A stretch of 64,000 nucleotides of DNA. Origin: CADEDH01 sp965263455. Its GTDB lineage: Bacteria > Actinomycetota > Acidimicrobiia > Acidimicrobiales > SZUA-35. The DNA is taken from NCBI GenBank assembly GCA_965263455.1, contig CBDHHN010000004.1, forward strand, positions 2,232,001 to 2,296,000, written 5' to 3'. The notes beneath the pieces were generated by a model, which did no database searches, had not been told where the DNA came from, and saw only the letters and a list, made by a program, of their open reading frames with translations. This document shows, one piece after another, positions 1-8,546 of this stretch. Position 1 is the stretch's first letter, and every line of letters starts with the position of its first letter. The translations under genes were made by a program, and so were the position numbers.

Positions 1-1
1 G

Positions 2-154
2 GCCGATGTGGCCGAGACGGTCTTGGCCGCCGTGCGGGCCGGTCGGCTCTGGATCCTGACCCACCCCGAATCCCGGGAGTCGATCACGCGCCGGGCCGAC
101 GCCATCGTGAGCGACGAGGCCGTCCCGCCGGCCCTGCGAGGTCTGGAGCAGTAG
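2..154 (+). CDS. SDR-family oxidoreductase, C-terminal fragment (partial)
   Basis: The window opens inside a rightward reading frame of 50 codons that ends in TAG. The visible residues include LWILTHPE followed by an Arg- and Asp-rich helix and a short acidic tail. This resembles the C-terminal substrate-lid and tail of classical short-chain dehydrogenases of the actinobacterial type. The catalytic Tyr-xxx-Lys and the cofactor-binding Gly motif would lie upstream, outside the window, so the assignment rests on the tail alone. A creatininase gene follows 80 bases downstream on the same strand. Confidence 0.5.
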   Translation, partial: ADVAETVLAAVRAGRLWILTHPESRESITRRADAIVSDEAVPPALRGLEQ

Positions 155-233
155 CGAGCGAGGGCCGGTGAGATCGCTTCGCCCCGGGGAACCGATCTCA
201 GCGGCAGGGGGCGGCTCCCGATACCGTCGGGCC

Positions 234-1052
234 ATGGCCGGCATGTTGGAGTCGTTGACGGGGCCCGAGGCTGCCCGGGCCCTGGGGCCCGAGGCGATCG
301 TCCTGGTCCCGGTGGGGGCCATCGAGCAGCACGGACCCCACTTGCCCCTGTCGACCGACTGGGTCATCGCCGACGAGACGGCCCGGGCCACGGTGGCCAC
401 CGTCGGCGACGACCTCGACGTGTGGTGCCTGCCCACGCTGCCGCTGTCGAAGTCCAACGAGCACGCCTGGTCGGCCGGGACGTTCTGGCTCTCGGCCGAG
501 ACGATGCTGGCCATGGTGAACGACATCGGCCGCTGCGTGGCCGCATCCGGCGTGCGGCGGGTGGCCTTCCTCAACGGTCACGGCGGCAACTCGACGCTGC
601 TCAACGTGGCCTGCCGAGAGCTGCGGCTGGCTCACGGCCTGCTCACGTTCCTGCTCCATCCGTTTCCTCCGCCCGCCTACGGCCCCCCGGCCGACGGCAC
701 CGACCGGGCGCCCGGAGACGCCGCCGACGAGCTGGGTATGGGTATCCACGGGGGCCGGGACGAGACGGCCCTGATGCTCCATCTACGGCCCGACGACGTC
801 GAGCTGGCCCTGGCCACCCGGAACGTGCCCGAGTGGCTGACCGGCAATGAGTTCGTCAGGTTCGGGGGCGCCGTCCAGTTCGGTTGGCTGTCGGACGACT
901 TCGGTCCGGAGGGTCACATCGGCGATCCGACCGGGGCCACCGCCGAGCACGGCAAGCGGCTGTTCGAGCGGGCCGTCGAGGTACTGGCCCGCCAGTTGCA
1001 CGAGGTCGCCGCCTTCGACTACCCGGACGCGGGCGGTGTGGCCGGCCCGTAG
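234..1052 (+). CDS. creatininase-family amidohydrolase
   Basis: A 272-residue protein of the creatininase/creatinine amidohydrolase family, metal-dependent hydrolases of cyclic or linear amides. The family signature VGAIEQHGPHLPL lies near residues 27-39 with the expected Glu and His ligands. The Gly-rich GHGGN motif is near 115-119, and a second metal-site motif (IHGGRDETAL) is near 171-180. The ATG at 234 is preferred because the family core starts about 25 residues later; an open frame reaches back to 168, and ATG 243 is also possible. It converges on a leftward molybdenum-hydroxylase operon whose last gene ends 34 bases inside its 3' end. A role in N-compound turnover fits the neighbourhood, but the substrate cannot be read from sequence. 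Confidence 0.85.
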   Translation: MAGMLESLTGPEAARALGPEAIVLVPVGAIEQHGPHLPLSTDWVIADETARATVATVGDDLDVWCLPTLPLSKSNEHAWSAGTFWLSAETMLAMVNDIGRCVAASGVRRVAFLNGHGGNSTLLNVACRELRLAHGLLTFLLHPFPPPAYGPPADGTDRAPGDAADELGMGIHGGRDETALMLHLRPDDVELALATRNVPEWLTGNEFVRFGGAVQFGWLSDDFGPEGHIGDPTGATAEHGKRLFERAVEVLARQLHEVAAFDYPDAGGVAGP

Positions 1053-1858
1053 CGGGGGTGACCACCGGTGATGGCGGCCCAGCGGCGGGTGCCCCACTCG
1101 GCGTGCCACCACTCGCAGTGGAGGACGATGAACCCGTGGTCGACCAGCACCCGGTACAGCACCCGCCGGAGTCTCCGGGCCCGTTCGGCCGCCGGGTCGG
1201 ACGGCGGGCGAGACGGTGGGCCGGCCCACTCGCGGACCTCGCCGTGACCGGTGACGGCCCGAGCGCCCTCGACGGCGGCCTCCTCCAAGCTGCGGGTGTG
1301 GGCGGCCGGGGTGGTGTCGTCGAAGCCGGTGCCGAGGGCGAGGGCCCGACCGTCGAGGGTGAGGGTCACGTCGACGCTGCCCCCGGTGAGGTGGGGCGGC
1401 GGGGTGCGGGGGTCGTCCGACGGTGGGGCCAGGAACTCGGGTTCGCAGTCGGGGACGGCGGCGGCCGCCACCACCAGCTCCCGCTGTAGATCCAGGGGCC
1501 GCCAGGCGTCGAACACGGCCAGACCCCACCGGGACGGGAGCGAGTCGGCGGCGGCCGAGAGCCGAGCCGCGACCGAGGCCCGCAGCATGGTGTCGGGCCG
1601 GGCCGAGGGCCAGCCGGCATGCCAGTAGGCGGCCAGGGTCCGAATCCGGCGGTGCTCGATCGGTACCAGGGGTTCGTCGACCGGGTGATCGACGAGGGGC
1701 GGGTCCGGGTCGATGAGGGGTGGGATCGGATCATCGGCCCCGAGCGGGGCCAGCGACGGGAGCAGGCGGTCGACCTCGGCCGGGATCGCCTCGGCCAGCA
1801 ACGGGCGATCGAAGGCGGGCCACCCACCGTCGGGGGCCCGAACGGAGGTCGCCGTCAT
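1019..1858 (-). CDS. D-alanyl-D-alanine dipeptidase-like (VanX, peptidase M15D)
   Basis: A 279-residue zinc dipeptidase-like protein. The VanX landmarks are present: FDAWRP near residues 116-121, zinc ligands His156 and Asp163 in PHLTGGSVD, a GTGFDD loop near 176-181, and the Glu249/His252 pair in EWWHAEWG. VanX-type enzymes cleave D-Ala-D-Ala; in soil bacteria without glycopeptide clusters they are usually assigned to peptidoglycan recycling. The start ATG overlaps the stop of the upstream LLM gene by four bases (ATGA), which fixes the start and implies translational coupling at the end of the operon. No signal peptide is visible, so it is probably cytoplasmic. Its 3' end overlaps the convergent creatininase gene by 34 bases. 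Confidence 0.82.
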   Translation of the reverse strand: MTATSVRAPDGGWPAFDRPLLAEAIPAEVDRLLPSLAPLGADDPIPPLIDPDPPLVDHPVDEPLVPIEHRRIRTLAAYWHAGWPSARPDTMLRASVAARLSAAADSLPSRWGLAVFDAWRPLDLQRELVVAAAAVPDCEPEFLAPPSDDPRTPPPHLTGGSVDVTLTLDGRALALGTGFDDTTPAAHTRSLEEAAVEGARAVTGHGEVREWAGPPSRPPSDPAAERARRLRRVLYRVLVDHGFIVLHCEWWHAEWGTRRWAAITGGHPRYGPATPPASG

Positions 1859-2817
1859 CGTCCGAGCAGGCCGGCGACTCGGCGAAGGTACCCGGCCGGA
1901 TCGTGCATCTCGAAGATGGGGAGCAGGAACTCGTCGAAGCCGTGGTCGGCGGCCAGCCGCCCGATCTGCTCGGCACACTCGCTCTCGGAGCCGTGGACGA
2001 CGAAGGGCAGGACCCACTCGTCGCGCACGTGCTCGGCCGCGGCGGCCAGCCCGCCGGCCATCGCCGCCCTGATGCGGGATCGGTCGTCCTCGCCCAGGCC
2101 GATCGCGGCCCGCACCTCGGCCGGGGCGTCGACCAGGCGGTAGGTCATGTGGGGCCGGACCACCTCCAGGTGTGACGGCTCGAACACGACCATCGTCGAG
2201 TAGCACAACTGGACCGTGCGCCCGGCGTCGTGGGCCGCCTTGCGGATCCGGGCCACCTGGGCGGCGAGGGTGTCGCGGTGGATGAAGTCGAGCATGACCC
2301 CGTCGGCGGCGGCGCCGCCCAGGGCCAGGATGCGGGGCCCCCGCCCGGCCAACCAGATGGGGAGGTCGGGGCGGGCGTAGTCGAGAACGGCGGAGCGGAG
2401 CTGGAGGTGCTCACCCTCCATCGTGGTGGGCGTGCCCGTGAACAGGGCCCTGGTCGCCTCGATGGTCTCGCCCACCGCGGTCAGGGGGCGATGGCGGGCC
2501 AGGGCCAGGGGGTCGAGGGTCAGGCTTCCCCCCGCGCCCAGGCCGAGGAAGGCCCGACCGCCCGACAGCTCGTCGAGGGTGGCCACGGCCGAGGCGGTCT
2601 GGGCCGGATGGCGGGTGTAGGGGTTGGTGATGCCGGGGCCCAGTTCCAGCCGGTCGGTGACGGCGGCGATGGCGGACAGGGTGACCCAGACATCGCGGGT
2701 GACGAGGCCCTCGTCGTAGACCCAGCAGCGGTCGAAGCCGGTGCGCTCGGCCTGGACAGCCAGCTCCACGATGTGGCCGACGGGGGCTTCGGGGATGAGG
2801 TTGAGGCCGAGGATCAC
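1855..2817 (-). CDS. LLM-class flavin/F420-dependent oxidoreductase
   Basis: A 320-residue member of the luciferase-like monooxygenase superfamily, of the subgroup that often uses coenzyme F420. The TIM-barrel features include ELGPGITNPYTRHP, SGGRAFLGLGAG and PIWLAGRGPR. It starts at GTG 2817, overlapping the yqeC stop in a GTGA junction, and its own stop overlaps the next start (ATGA). It is clearly paralogous to the gene at 22139-23110, with which it shares CWVYDEG, LGPGITNP and ATLDELSGGRA in collinear positions. The substrate is unknown. Coupling to yqeC places it in the molybdenum-hydroxylase operon. Confidence 0.88.
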   Translation of the reverse strand: MILGLNLIPEAPVGHIVELAVQAERTGFDRCWVYDEGLVTRDVWVTLSAIAAVTDRLELGPGITNPYTRHPAQTASAVATLDELSGGRAFLGLGAGGSLTLDPLALARHRPLTAVGETIEATRALFTGTPTTMEGEHLQLRSAVLDYARPDLPIWLAGRGPRILALGGAAADGVMLDFIHRDTLAAQVARIRKAAHDAGRTVQLCYSTMVVFEPSHLEVVRPHMTYRLVDAPAEVRAAIGLGEDDRSRIRAAMAGGLAAAAEHVRDEWVLPFVVHGSESECAEQIGRLAADHGFDEFLLPIFEMHDPAGYLRRVAGLLGR

Positions 2818-3738
2818 GGGCCCTCCGGGGACTGGTCGGGGGTGTAGGGGGCGACGGTCACCAGCGGGGTCGATGGTGACCGGGCGGCCAGGTGCTCGGC
2901 CAGTTCCGACAGGTAGCCGGTATGGGCGGAGGTCACCTGGTTGACCAGCACGGCGAAGCGGGCGCCGGGCGGGCGATCCTTGGCCGAGCCCCGGTCGCTG
3001 ACGAGGACGGCGGCGAGGCGGTCCGGGGTCAGGCGCTGGTAGGGGGAACAGCCGGCCACGGCAGCGACCCGGAGGGGGCGTTGGCACTGATCGGCGATGA
3101 CCCGACCGAGGGCGTCGGCCCCCACGCAGGCCACGAGCATGGTGGTGGCGGTCGGGATCACGGGCTCGTAGGGGCGCGGCGCCTTGAACGGTCGACGGCG
3201 GGATCCGTCGGCCTCGACCACGACCGATCCCAGCTCGGCGAACCAGCGGTCGCAGCGCTCGGGACCGACCCCGCCGGCCTTGCGCTCGTCCGCCGTCCGC
3301 CATACCAGGACGGCGGCGGGTCCGGGGCTGGGGCCGACGCGAGGCCGGGCTGGGGCCGGACGCGAGGCCGAGGCTGGGGCCGGGGGCCGGGGACGGGGCT
3401 GGGACCGGCGGTGGGGCCGGGCGCGAGGGCGGTGGGACCGGGGGTGGGGCCAGGGCGGTGGACAGCGCCTCATCGGTGGGCGACCACAGGACGGGGAAGC
3501 CCCCGGTGCGGCCTCGACCCATCTTCGTGGTGGTGGTGAGGATGACCGGTGGCGGGAGTTGGCGACCGAGAGCGAACAGCGCGGTCGTCTTACCCCCGCC
3601 CCCGACCAGGGACACCAGCTCTCGGGGACCGAGTTGCAGCGCTTCGGCCAATGCGGTGATGGCGACCGCGCCGGGATGCGGGGCGGCGCCGGAGCCGTGG
3701 TTCGGGTGGGGGGCGACGTCGTCGGCCATCGTCGGCAA
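2814..3738 (-). CDS. yqeC: YqeC-like selenium-dependent hydroxylase accessory protein, frameshifted
   Basis: Family: YqeC, an accessory protein found with selenium-dependent molybdenum hydroxylases. The N-terminal half, read from ATG 3738, has a P-loop (GGGGKTT, residues 46-52) and TTTTKM at 68-73. The C-terminal half (WRTADERKAGG, VVVEADGSRR, CVGADALGRVI) lies in a different frame, needing a skip of one base. The switch must fall between about 3440 and 3310, inside a Pro/Ala-rich GC repeat tract where two imperfect 22- and 23-bp copies differ by one G. The C-terminal frame ends in a clean GTGA overlap with the next gene, so the downstream half looks maintained. A sequencing or assembly slip, a recent mutation or phase variation are all possible. 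Confidence 0.78.
3325..3386. repeat. imperfect tandem repeat at the yqeC frameshift
   Basis: Two adjacent copies of a GC-rich unit (GGGCTGGGGCCG-ACGCGAGGCC) occupy 3325-3346 (22 bp) and 3347-3369 (23 bp), followed by a partial third copy. The copies differ by one extra G near 3358-3359. This is the right size of indel to explain the +1 shift between the two halves of yqeC. Confidence 0.7.
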
Positions 3739-3804
3739 CCTAGGCCGTCGTGGTGGCGCCGCGACGGCCGAGCGTCGTGGCCCGACGGCCGTGATCGGAC
3801 GCCA

Positions 3805-4602
3805 TCAGCCGACGGCCGATCCGGACCAGTGGGTGAGGACGGCCTCGACCACTCCGCCTCCGACGGCCAGGGCCTTGTCGCCGATCTGGAAGCAGGCGTC
3901 GCGGTCGTCCCGGGGGTCGACGTCGCCCACCTTCAGCCCCGGGGTGACGTCGACCTCTTCGGCAATGAGGCCCCGGACCCGACCGGGAAAGGGGGCCCGG
4001 ACCTCGGCGGCCCCGATCGTGCCGAGCAGATCGTCGGTGGCCACCCGGTCGCCGATGGCGACCCGCCAGCTGGCCCGACCGGCGGCCGGGGCCCGCAGAA
4101 CCCGCTCGCGACCCCGACCCTCGACCCGGCCCGGGGTCCCGGTGTCGGGTTCGGCCCCACCCGACCACAGCACCCGACCCAGGTGGTGGCCCCGGTTGGT
4201 TTCGACCACGGCGTCGCAGTCGACCCCGGCCTCGAAGCCCGGCCCCAGCCCGATCACCAGGGGGGCCTGGCCGCGGTCGGTGTCGATGTTGCGCTTGGCC
4301 AGGCGGGCATCGACGATCACGTCGGGCCCGCGGTGGTCGCTCGGCACCGGCAGGTCGGGCGAGACCAGGACCGGCACCACCCCGGTGGCCGCCAACCGCA
4401 CGGCTTCGTCGGCGTCGGCCACCAGGCGGGCCTCCATGCCCTCGACCTCGGCCCGCCCGTCCAGCACCGCCGTCGACAGGGCCACGGTGCGCCGCACCGT
4501 CAGCGGCCGGGGCAGTTCGGTGACGACGACCGGCCACCCGGCCCGGGTCAGTCGCCACACGACGCCGGTGGCCAGATCACCGCCGCCTCGGACCAGGCAC
4601 AG
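3805..4602 (-). CDS. yqeB: YqeB-like (EF2563 family) selenium-dependent molybdenum hydroxylase system protein
   Basis: About 265 residues of the EF2563/YqeB family, diagnostic for selenium-dependent molybdenum hydroxylase loci. Visible family motifs: LVRGGGDLATGVVWRL at the very N-terminus, TVRRTVALSTAVLDG, IVDARLAKRN, LGPGFEAGVDCDAVVETNRG and RAPFPGRVRGL. The frame has no ATG, GTG or TTG where the domain begins. CTG 4602, directly after the xdhC stop (4606-4604), aligns with the usual family start, so I use it. The only upstream ATG in frame is at 4728, which would add an Arg/Ser/Pro-rich stretch read inside xdhC. The start is therefore uncertain; the identity is not. Confidence 0.88.
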   Translation of the reverse strand: MCLVRGGGDLATGVVWRLTRAGWPVVVTELPRPLTVRRTVALSTAVLDGRAEVEGMEARLVADADEAVRLAATGVVPVLVSPDLPVPSDHRGPDVIVDARLAKRNIDTDRGQAPLVIGLGPGFEAGVDCDAVVETNRGHHLGRVLWSGGAEPDTGTPGRVEGRGRERVLRAPAAGRASWRVAIGDRVATDDLLGTIGAAEVRAPFPGRVRGLIAEEVDVTPGLKVGDVDPRDDRDACFQIGDKALAVGGGVVEAVLTHWSGSAVG

Positions 4603-4603
4603 G

Positions 4604-5440
4604 TCAGGCCCCCCGTTGATGGGCCACCACCTCGGCCATGATGCTGACGGCGATCTCGGCCGGGGTCTCGGCCTGGATCTCGATGCCGATCGGTGCGTGG
4701 ATGCGGTCGAGGTCGGCCTCGGGCACACCGTCGGTGGCCAACAGCGAGCGGGTGGTGCGCCATCGACGAGCCGAACCCATCAGACCGATGTAGCCGGCGT
4801 CGGATGCCAGCAGGGTTGGCAGCAGCTCCCGGTCGAGGGCGACGTTGCGGGTCACCATGACGATGGCGTCGGTGGGGCGGGGCGGGTGGGTGGCCAGGGC
4901 GTCGCCGATCGGGACGCTCAGATGGACCTCGCCGTCGCCGGGTCGGTCCGAGGGTCCGCTGCGGCCCTCCTCGGTGCCGTCACCGTTGCCGGGTGCACCG
5001 GCTTCGGCCAGGACGTCGGGTCGGTCGTCCCAAAGGACGATGCGGTGACCCAGCCACCGTCCGAGTTCGGCCACGGCCCGACCGACGTGACCGGCGCCGA
5101 CGATGAACAGGACGGGGTCGGGCATGTGGGGCTCCAGGTAGATCTCGGCATCGCCCCCGCAGACACCGGGGTCGCCCTCGGCCGGGTCGACCAGGGAGTA
5201 GGCCAGGAGGCGGGGTTGCCCGTCGGCCAGGGCGGCGGCCGCCTCGGTCTTGACCCGGTGCTCCATCTCGCCGCCGCCGACGGTGCCCGTGATCGACCCG
5301 TCGGGCCACACCAGCATCTTGGAGCCGGGCCGGCGGGGCACGGAGCGGCTGGTCCGGACCACGGTGGCCAGCACCACCGGCTCGCCGGCGGCGAGGGCCG
5401 CCGCCAGCCGGGCGATGACATCGCGCTCCGATCCGCTCAT
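4604..5440 (-). CDS. xdhC: XdhC-family molybdenum hydroxylase maturation protein
   Basis: A 278-residue XdhC/CoxI family protein. Members bind molybdopterin cofactor and insert its sulfurated form into xanthine dehydrogenase-type enzymes. The N-terminal XdhC domain contains VRTSRSVPRRPGSKMLV and GTVGGGEMEHRV (residues 53-63), then VCGGDAEIYLEPH near 93-105. A Rossmann segment follows (LFIVGAGHVGRAVAEL, from 111), and the C-terminal XdhC domain carries YIGLMGSARR. It sits between pirin and yqeB in the same orientation with tight spacing, which supports a maturation role for the large hydroxylase encoded upstream in the operon. Confidence 0.92.
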   Translation of the reverse strand: MSGSERDVIARLAAALAAGEPVVLATVVRTSRSVPRRPGSKMLVWPDGSITGTVGGGEMEHRVKTEAAAALADGQPRLLAYSLVDPAEGDPGVCGGDAEIYLEPHMPDPVLFIVGAGHVGRAVAELGRWLGHRIVLWDDRPDVLAEAGAPGNGDGTEEGRSGPSDRPGDGEVHLSVPIGDALATHPPRPTDAIVMVTRNVALDRELLPTLLASDAGYIGLMGSARRWRTTRSLLATDGVPEADLDRIHAPIGIEIQAETPAEIAVSIMAEVVAHQRGA

Positions 5441-5449
5441 ACCGTCACC

Positions 5450-6307
5450 CTAGGTGGGGAGGGGGACGTAGGGGTCGTGGTCGCCGGGCACGGTGGGGAA
5501 CCTCTGGTGGAGCCAGTCCTGCTTGGCCGCCTCGATACGTTCGGGGTCGGAATGGACGAAGTTCCACCAGATGGTGCGGGGCCCGATGGGCTCACCGGCC
5601 AGGATCATGGCCGTGCCCGAACCCGTCAGCGTCGGTGCCGACCCGGGCGTCAGCACGGCCAGGGTGCTGTCGGCCAGGGGCATGCCGTCGAGACTCACGC
5701 CCGGCCCGACGGCCAACACGGCCCGCTCCGGATGGACCACGGGCACCGTCAGGGAACCGCCCCGGAGCGTCACCTCGATCAGGGCCAGCGGAGACGACCC
5801 CGCGATGGGGGCCGCCATCCCCAACGCCTCACCCACCGGAACCCGGACCTGCACGCCGGCCCGGGTCTCGGTCGGGACCTGATCGGCCGGGCAGTGCTCG
5901 AACCCCGGCGGTCCATCCTCGGCCCCGTCGGGCAGCGCCACCCAGAACTGGGCGCCGGCGTAGGGGGTGGTGACGCCCAGGTCGTCGGGATGACTGCGCT
6001 CGGTGTGCGTCACACCGGAACCTGCCGTCATCCAGTTGACGGCCCCGGCCTCGATGGTCTGCACCGCGCCGGTGGAGTCGCGGTGGACGGCCCGCCCCGC
6101 CCACAGGTACGTCAACGTCGACAACCCGATGTGGGGGTGGGCGTCGACGTTCATGCCGACTCCTGGGGCCAGTTCCTCGGGGCCCGACAGATCGCAGAAG
6201 ATGAAGGGCCCGACCATGCGCCGCCTGCGGAACGGGAGCAGGCGGCGGACCGATCCCTGACCGACCGGGCGCGTGCGCGCTTCGATGAGCAACTCGACGG
6301 CCGTCAT
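5450..6307 (-). CDS. pirin family protein
   Basis: A 285-residue bicupin of the pirin family. The metal-binding signature is intact: DAHPHIGLSTLTYL gives His57 and His59, and NWMTAGSGVTHTER gives His101 and Glu103. Bacterial pirins are iron-containing cupins; some have quercetinase activity and others modulate enzymes. It lies 9 bases upstream of xdhC in the transcribed direction and 25 bases after the amidohydrolase. Its function in this operon is unknown. Confidence 0.92.
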   Translation of the reverse strand: MTAVELLIEARTRPVGQGSVRRLLPFRRRRMVGPFIFCDLSGPEELAPGVGMNVDAHPHIGLSTLTYLWAGRAVHRDSTGAVQTIEAGAVNWMTAGSGVTHTERSHPDDLGVTTPYAGAQFWVALPDGAEDGPPGFEHCPADQVPTETRAGVQVRVPVGEALGMAAPIAGSSPLALIEVTLRGGSLTVPVVHPERAVLAVGPGVSLDGMPLADSTLAVLTPGSAPTLTGSGTAMILAGEPIGPRTIWWNFVHSDPERIEAAKQDWLHQRFPTVPGDHDPYVPLPT

Positions 6308-6332
6308 GGTGCCACCTCCTCGTCCGGCACCG

Positions 6333-7676
6333 TCACGACGAGGCCGCCCACAGTCGGCGGGCCTGCTCCCGGGATCGGGCCCGAAGCTCTTCTACATCGA
6401 CGTCGACCAGTTCACCGTGGCGGACCCGCCACCGTCCGTCGACCATGACGTGGTCGACGTGGCTCTGATTGCGCCAGAGGACCAGTTGGTCGGCCAGGTT
6501 GTGCTCGGTGATCGGGGTGGGGAAGGCGGCGTCGACGACCTGCAGATCGGCGCTCCAGCCCGGTTCCAGACGACCCACCCGATCCAGGCCCAGGGCCCGC
6601 GCACCGCCCTCGGTGGCCATGGCCAGCACCTGGTGGGCGGGCATGATCCCGGGATCCTGGAGGCGGGCCTTGTGGACCAGGAACGCGCCCCGCATGACCT
6701 CGTACAGGTCGTTGACGTAGCCGTCGCTGCCCAGGCCGACGGTGGTGCCGGCGGCGGCCAGTTCGGGAATGGGGGCGATGCCGCCGCCGACCTCGCAGTT
6801 GGCCAGCGGCATGTGGGTCACCCGAACACCCCGCTCGGCCAGTAGCTCCCGCTCCCGTTCGGTGATCTGCACGCATTGGCTGGCCACGAAATCGGGACCG
6901 GCCACGCCCAGCCGGTCGTAGTACTCGACGGTGCGCGCCCCCAGGCGCTCCTCGGCCCATTGGCCCTCGTGCACCCCTTCGTTGAGATGGGCGTGGTAGC
7001 GGACCCCTCGATCGCGGGCCAGACCCACGGCCTCGGTGATGTAGTCGGCCGAGCAGGTGAAGGTGGTGTGCCAGCACATGAGGCCCTGAACCAGATCGTC
7101 GGGGTCACAGGCGTCGATCAGGTCGGTGTTCTCGGCCAGAGCGCGTCGGGCGATGTCGGGCCCGGCCCGTTCCGTGGCCTCGAAACTCAACCGGCCCCGG
7201 AGCCCGTGTCGTTCGACGATGGCCTTCTGGGTGGCCAGGGCACCGGGGAGGGCGTTGGGGGCTTCGAGGATGTCGTAGAAGGCGGTGGTACCCGAGCGCA
7301 GCATCTCGGCGCAGACGTAGTCGGTGGCGGCGGCGATCATGTCGACGTCGAGGGCGTCCTCGACGTGGGGCCACCAGTAGTCGTCGAGGAAGGTCCAGAA
7401 GTCGGTCGGCCCACCCCCGGCCGGAGCCGGGATGCCGTGGGCCAGGGTGCCGTAGAGGTGGACGTGGGCGTTCACGAAACCGGGGAGGGCGACCTGCCCG
7501 GCAGCGTCGACCACCTCCTCGGCCGCTGCGCCGGCGGCCGACCGGGCCTCCCGAGCGGCCCGAAGCTCGGCGTGAGGAGCGACCTCGGCCACCACGCCGT
7601 CGACCACCCGAAGGCCGTGACCGGCCAACGGGGGCTCGTCGGCGGCGACCACCAACCAGTCGGGCAGGATGAGCAT
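6333..7676 (-). CDS. SsnA-like amidohydrolase (deaminase superfamily)
   Basis: A 447-residue metal-dependent amidohydrolase. The first metal motif is NAHVH (His71, His73) after LPGF; HAHLNE and LGSDGYVND supply later ligands. The length and C-terminal part (GRLEPGWSADLQVVD, then FPTPITEHNLADQL and VMVDG) resemble E. coli SsnA, which is encoded in the yqeBC-ssnA-xdhD locus. Related family members deaminate purines or triazines, so an N-heterocycle substrate feeding or following the neighbouring hydroxylase is likely, though not proven. It starts at ATG 7676, 15 bases after the stop of the Uma2-type gene. Confidence 0.85.
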   Translation of the reverse strand: MLILPDWLVVAADEPPLAGHGLRVVDGVVAEVAPHAELRAAREARSAAGAAAEEVVDAAGQVALPGFVNAHVHLYGTLAHGIPAPAGGGPTDFWTFLDDYWWPHVEDALDVDMIAAATDYVCAEMLRSGTTAFYDILEAPNALPGALATQKAIVERHGLRGRLSFEATERAGPDIARRALAENTDLIDACDPDDLVQGLMCWHTTFTCSADYITEAVGLARDRGVRYHAHLNEGVHEGQWAEERLGARTVEYYDRLGVAGPDFVASQCVQITERERELLAERGVRVTHMPLANCEVGGGIAPIPELAAAGTTVGLGSDGYVNDLYEVMRGAFLVHKARLQDPGIMPAHQVLAMATEGGARALGLDRVGRLEPGWSADLQVVDAAFPTPITEHNLADQLVLWRNQSHVDHVMVDGRWRVRHGELVDVDVEELRARSREQARRLWAASS

Positions 7677-7691
7677 CGGTCCGACCGCCCG

Positions 7692-8423
7692 TCAGCCGCC
7701 GGAGGCCTGCTCGGGCCCGGTATCGACGGAGGGCTCCTCGGGATCGTGGCCCAGAGCCCGAAGCCGGGCCTCGAGCGCGGCCGCCCGGGCCTCGGCCGCC
7801 GCCGCCCGGCGGTCTGCCTCATCGGCCCGACGGTCGGCGTCATCGGCCGCCCGATCGGCCCGGCGACGGACGATCTCGTCGAAGGAGGAGGCCGTCAGTC
7901 CGTCGGGGAGGGTGGCGACCAGGTCGTCGTCGACGAAGTCCAGCACGATGCCACCCAGCTCGGGGATGGCCTGACCGGCCCAGTCGATCGGGGCGATGCT
8001 GGGGGCCTCGTAGCGGAGTACGGCTTGCGCCTCGGGGGTGACCTCGACCACGTAGGCCACCACTCCGCATCCGGTGATGCGGCGAAGCTTGGCCGAGAAC
8101 TGCGGCACCGTGTTGGCGTCGGACGGGACCTCCAAGGCCACCCGGGGTGGGCCGCCTCCCATGTCGGACTGCCGATAGGACTTGGCCCGCTCACCCAGGG
8201 CCGAACGCGACACCACCATGACGTCGGGAGCCAGAAACACCGAGTGGTCCTCGACCGGGTACCAGTTCAGATCGCGCACCACCCGCAGATCGGGATCGTC
8301 GGCCAGAGCCAGGGTGGCGGCCAGGGCGATCAGGTCGACCGCCTCCCGATGATCGACGCTCTCGGTCACCTTCTGCAGGTCGGGGTCGAAGGGCAACCCC
8401 TCGACCCGATCCACGACGTCCAT
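7692..8423 (-). CDS. Uma2/DUF820-family putative endonuclease with C-terminal coiled coil
   Basis: About 243 residues from ATG 8423; an open frame extends to 8486. The first two thirds match the Uma2 (DUF820) fold, a PD-(D/E)xK nuclease-like family: NWYPVEDHSVFLAPDVMVVS supplies the conserved Asp and RVALEVPSD the Glu of the core, followed by GCGVVAYVVEVTPEAQAV. The last 55 residues form an Ala/Arg/Asp-rich heptad region (RRRADRAADDADRRADEADRR), probably a coiled coil. Uma2 proteins are abundant in cyanobacteria and actinobacteria and their role is unsettled. Its place inside a metabolic operon is unexpected. Confidence 0.75.
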   Translation of the reverse strand: MDVVDRVEGLPFDPDLQKVTESVDHREAVDLIALAATLALADDPDLRVVRDLNWYPVEDHSVFLAPDVMVVSRSALGERAKSYRQSDMGGGPPRVALEVPSDANTVPQFSAKLRRITGCGVVAYVVEVTPEAQAVLRYEAPSIAPIDWAGQAIPELGGIVLDFVDDDLVATLPDGLTASSFDEIVRRRADRAADDADRRADEADRRAAAAEARAAALEARLRALGHDPEEPSVDTGPEQASGG

Positions 8424-8546
8424 GACCACCACACTACATCCCCCGTTCCCGGCCGTCCGGGGCCGGATCGCTGAAAGAGCCGTCATCGGGGGAAGCTGAA
8501 CGCAGACTAGCGCGAGGTGGTGACACTCCTGTCGTGGTCGGGCCCG

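Noticed and set aside
3458..6448. A 996-codon open frame on the plus strand opposite xdhC, yqeB and pirin
   Set aside because: It is antisense to genes with clear family motifs, is Arg/Pro/Thr/Ser-rich and shows no domain. Long antisense frames are expected at this GC content.
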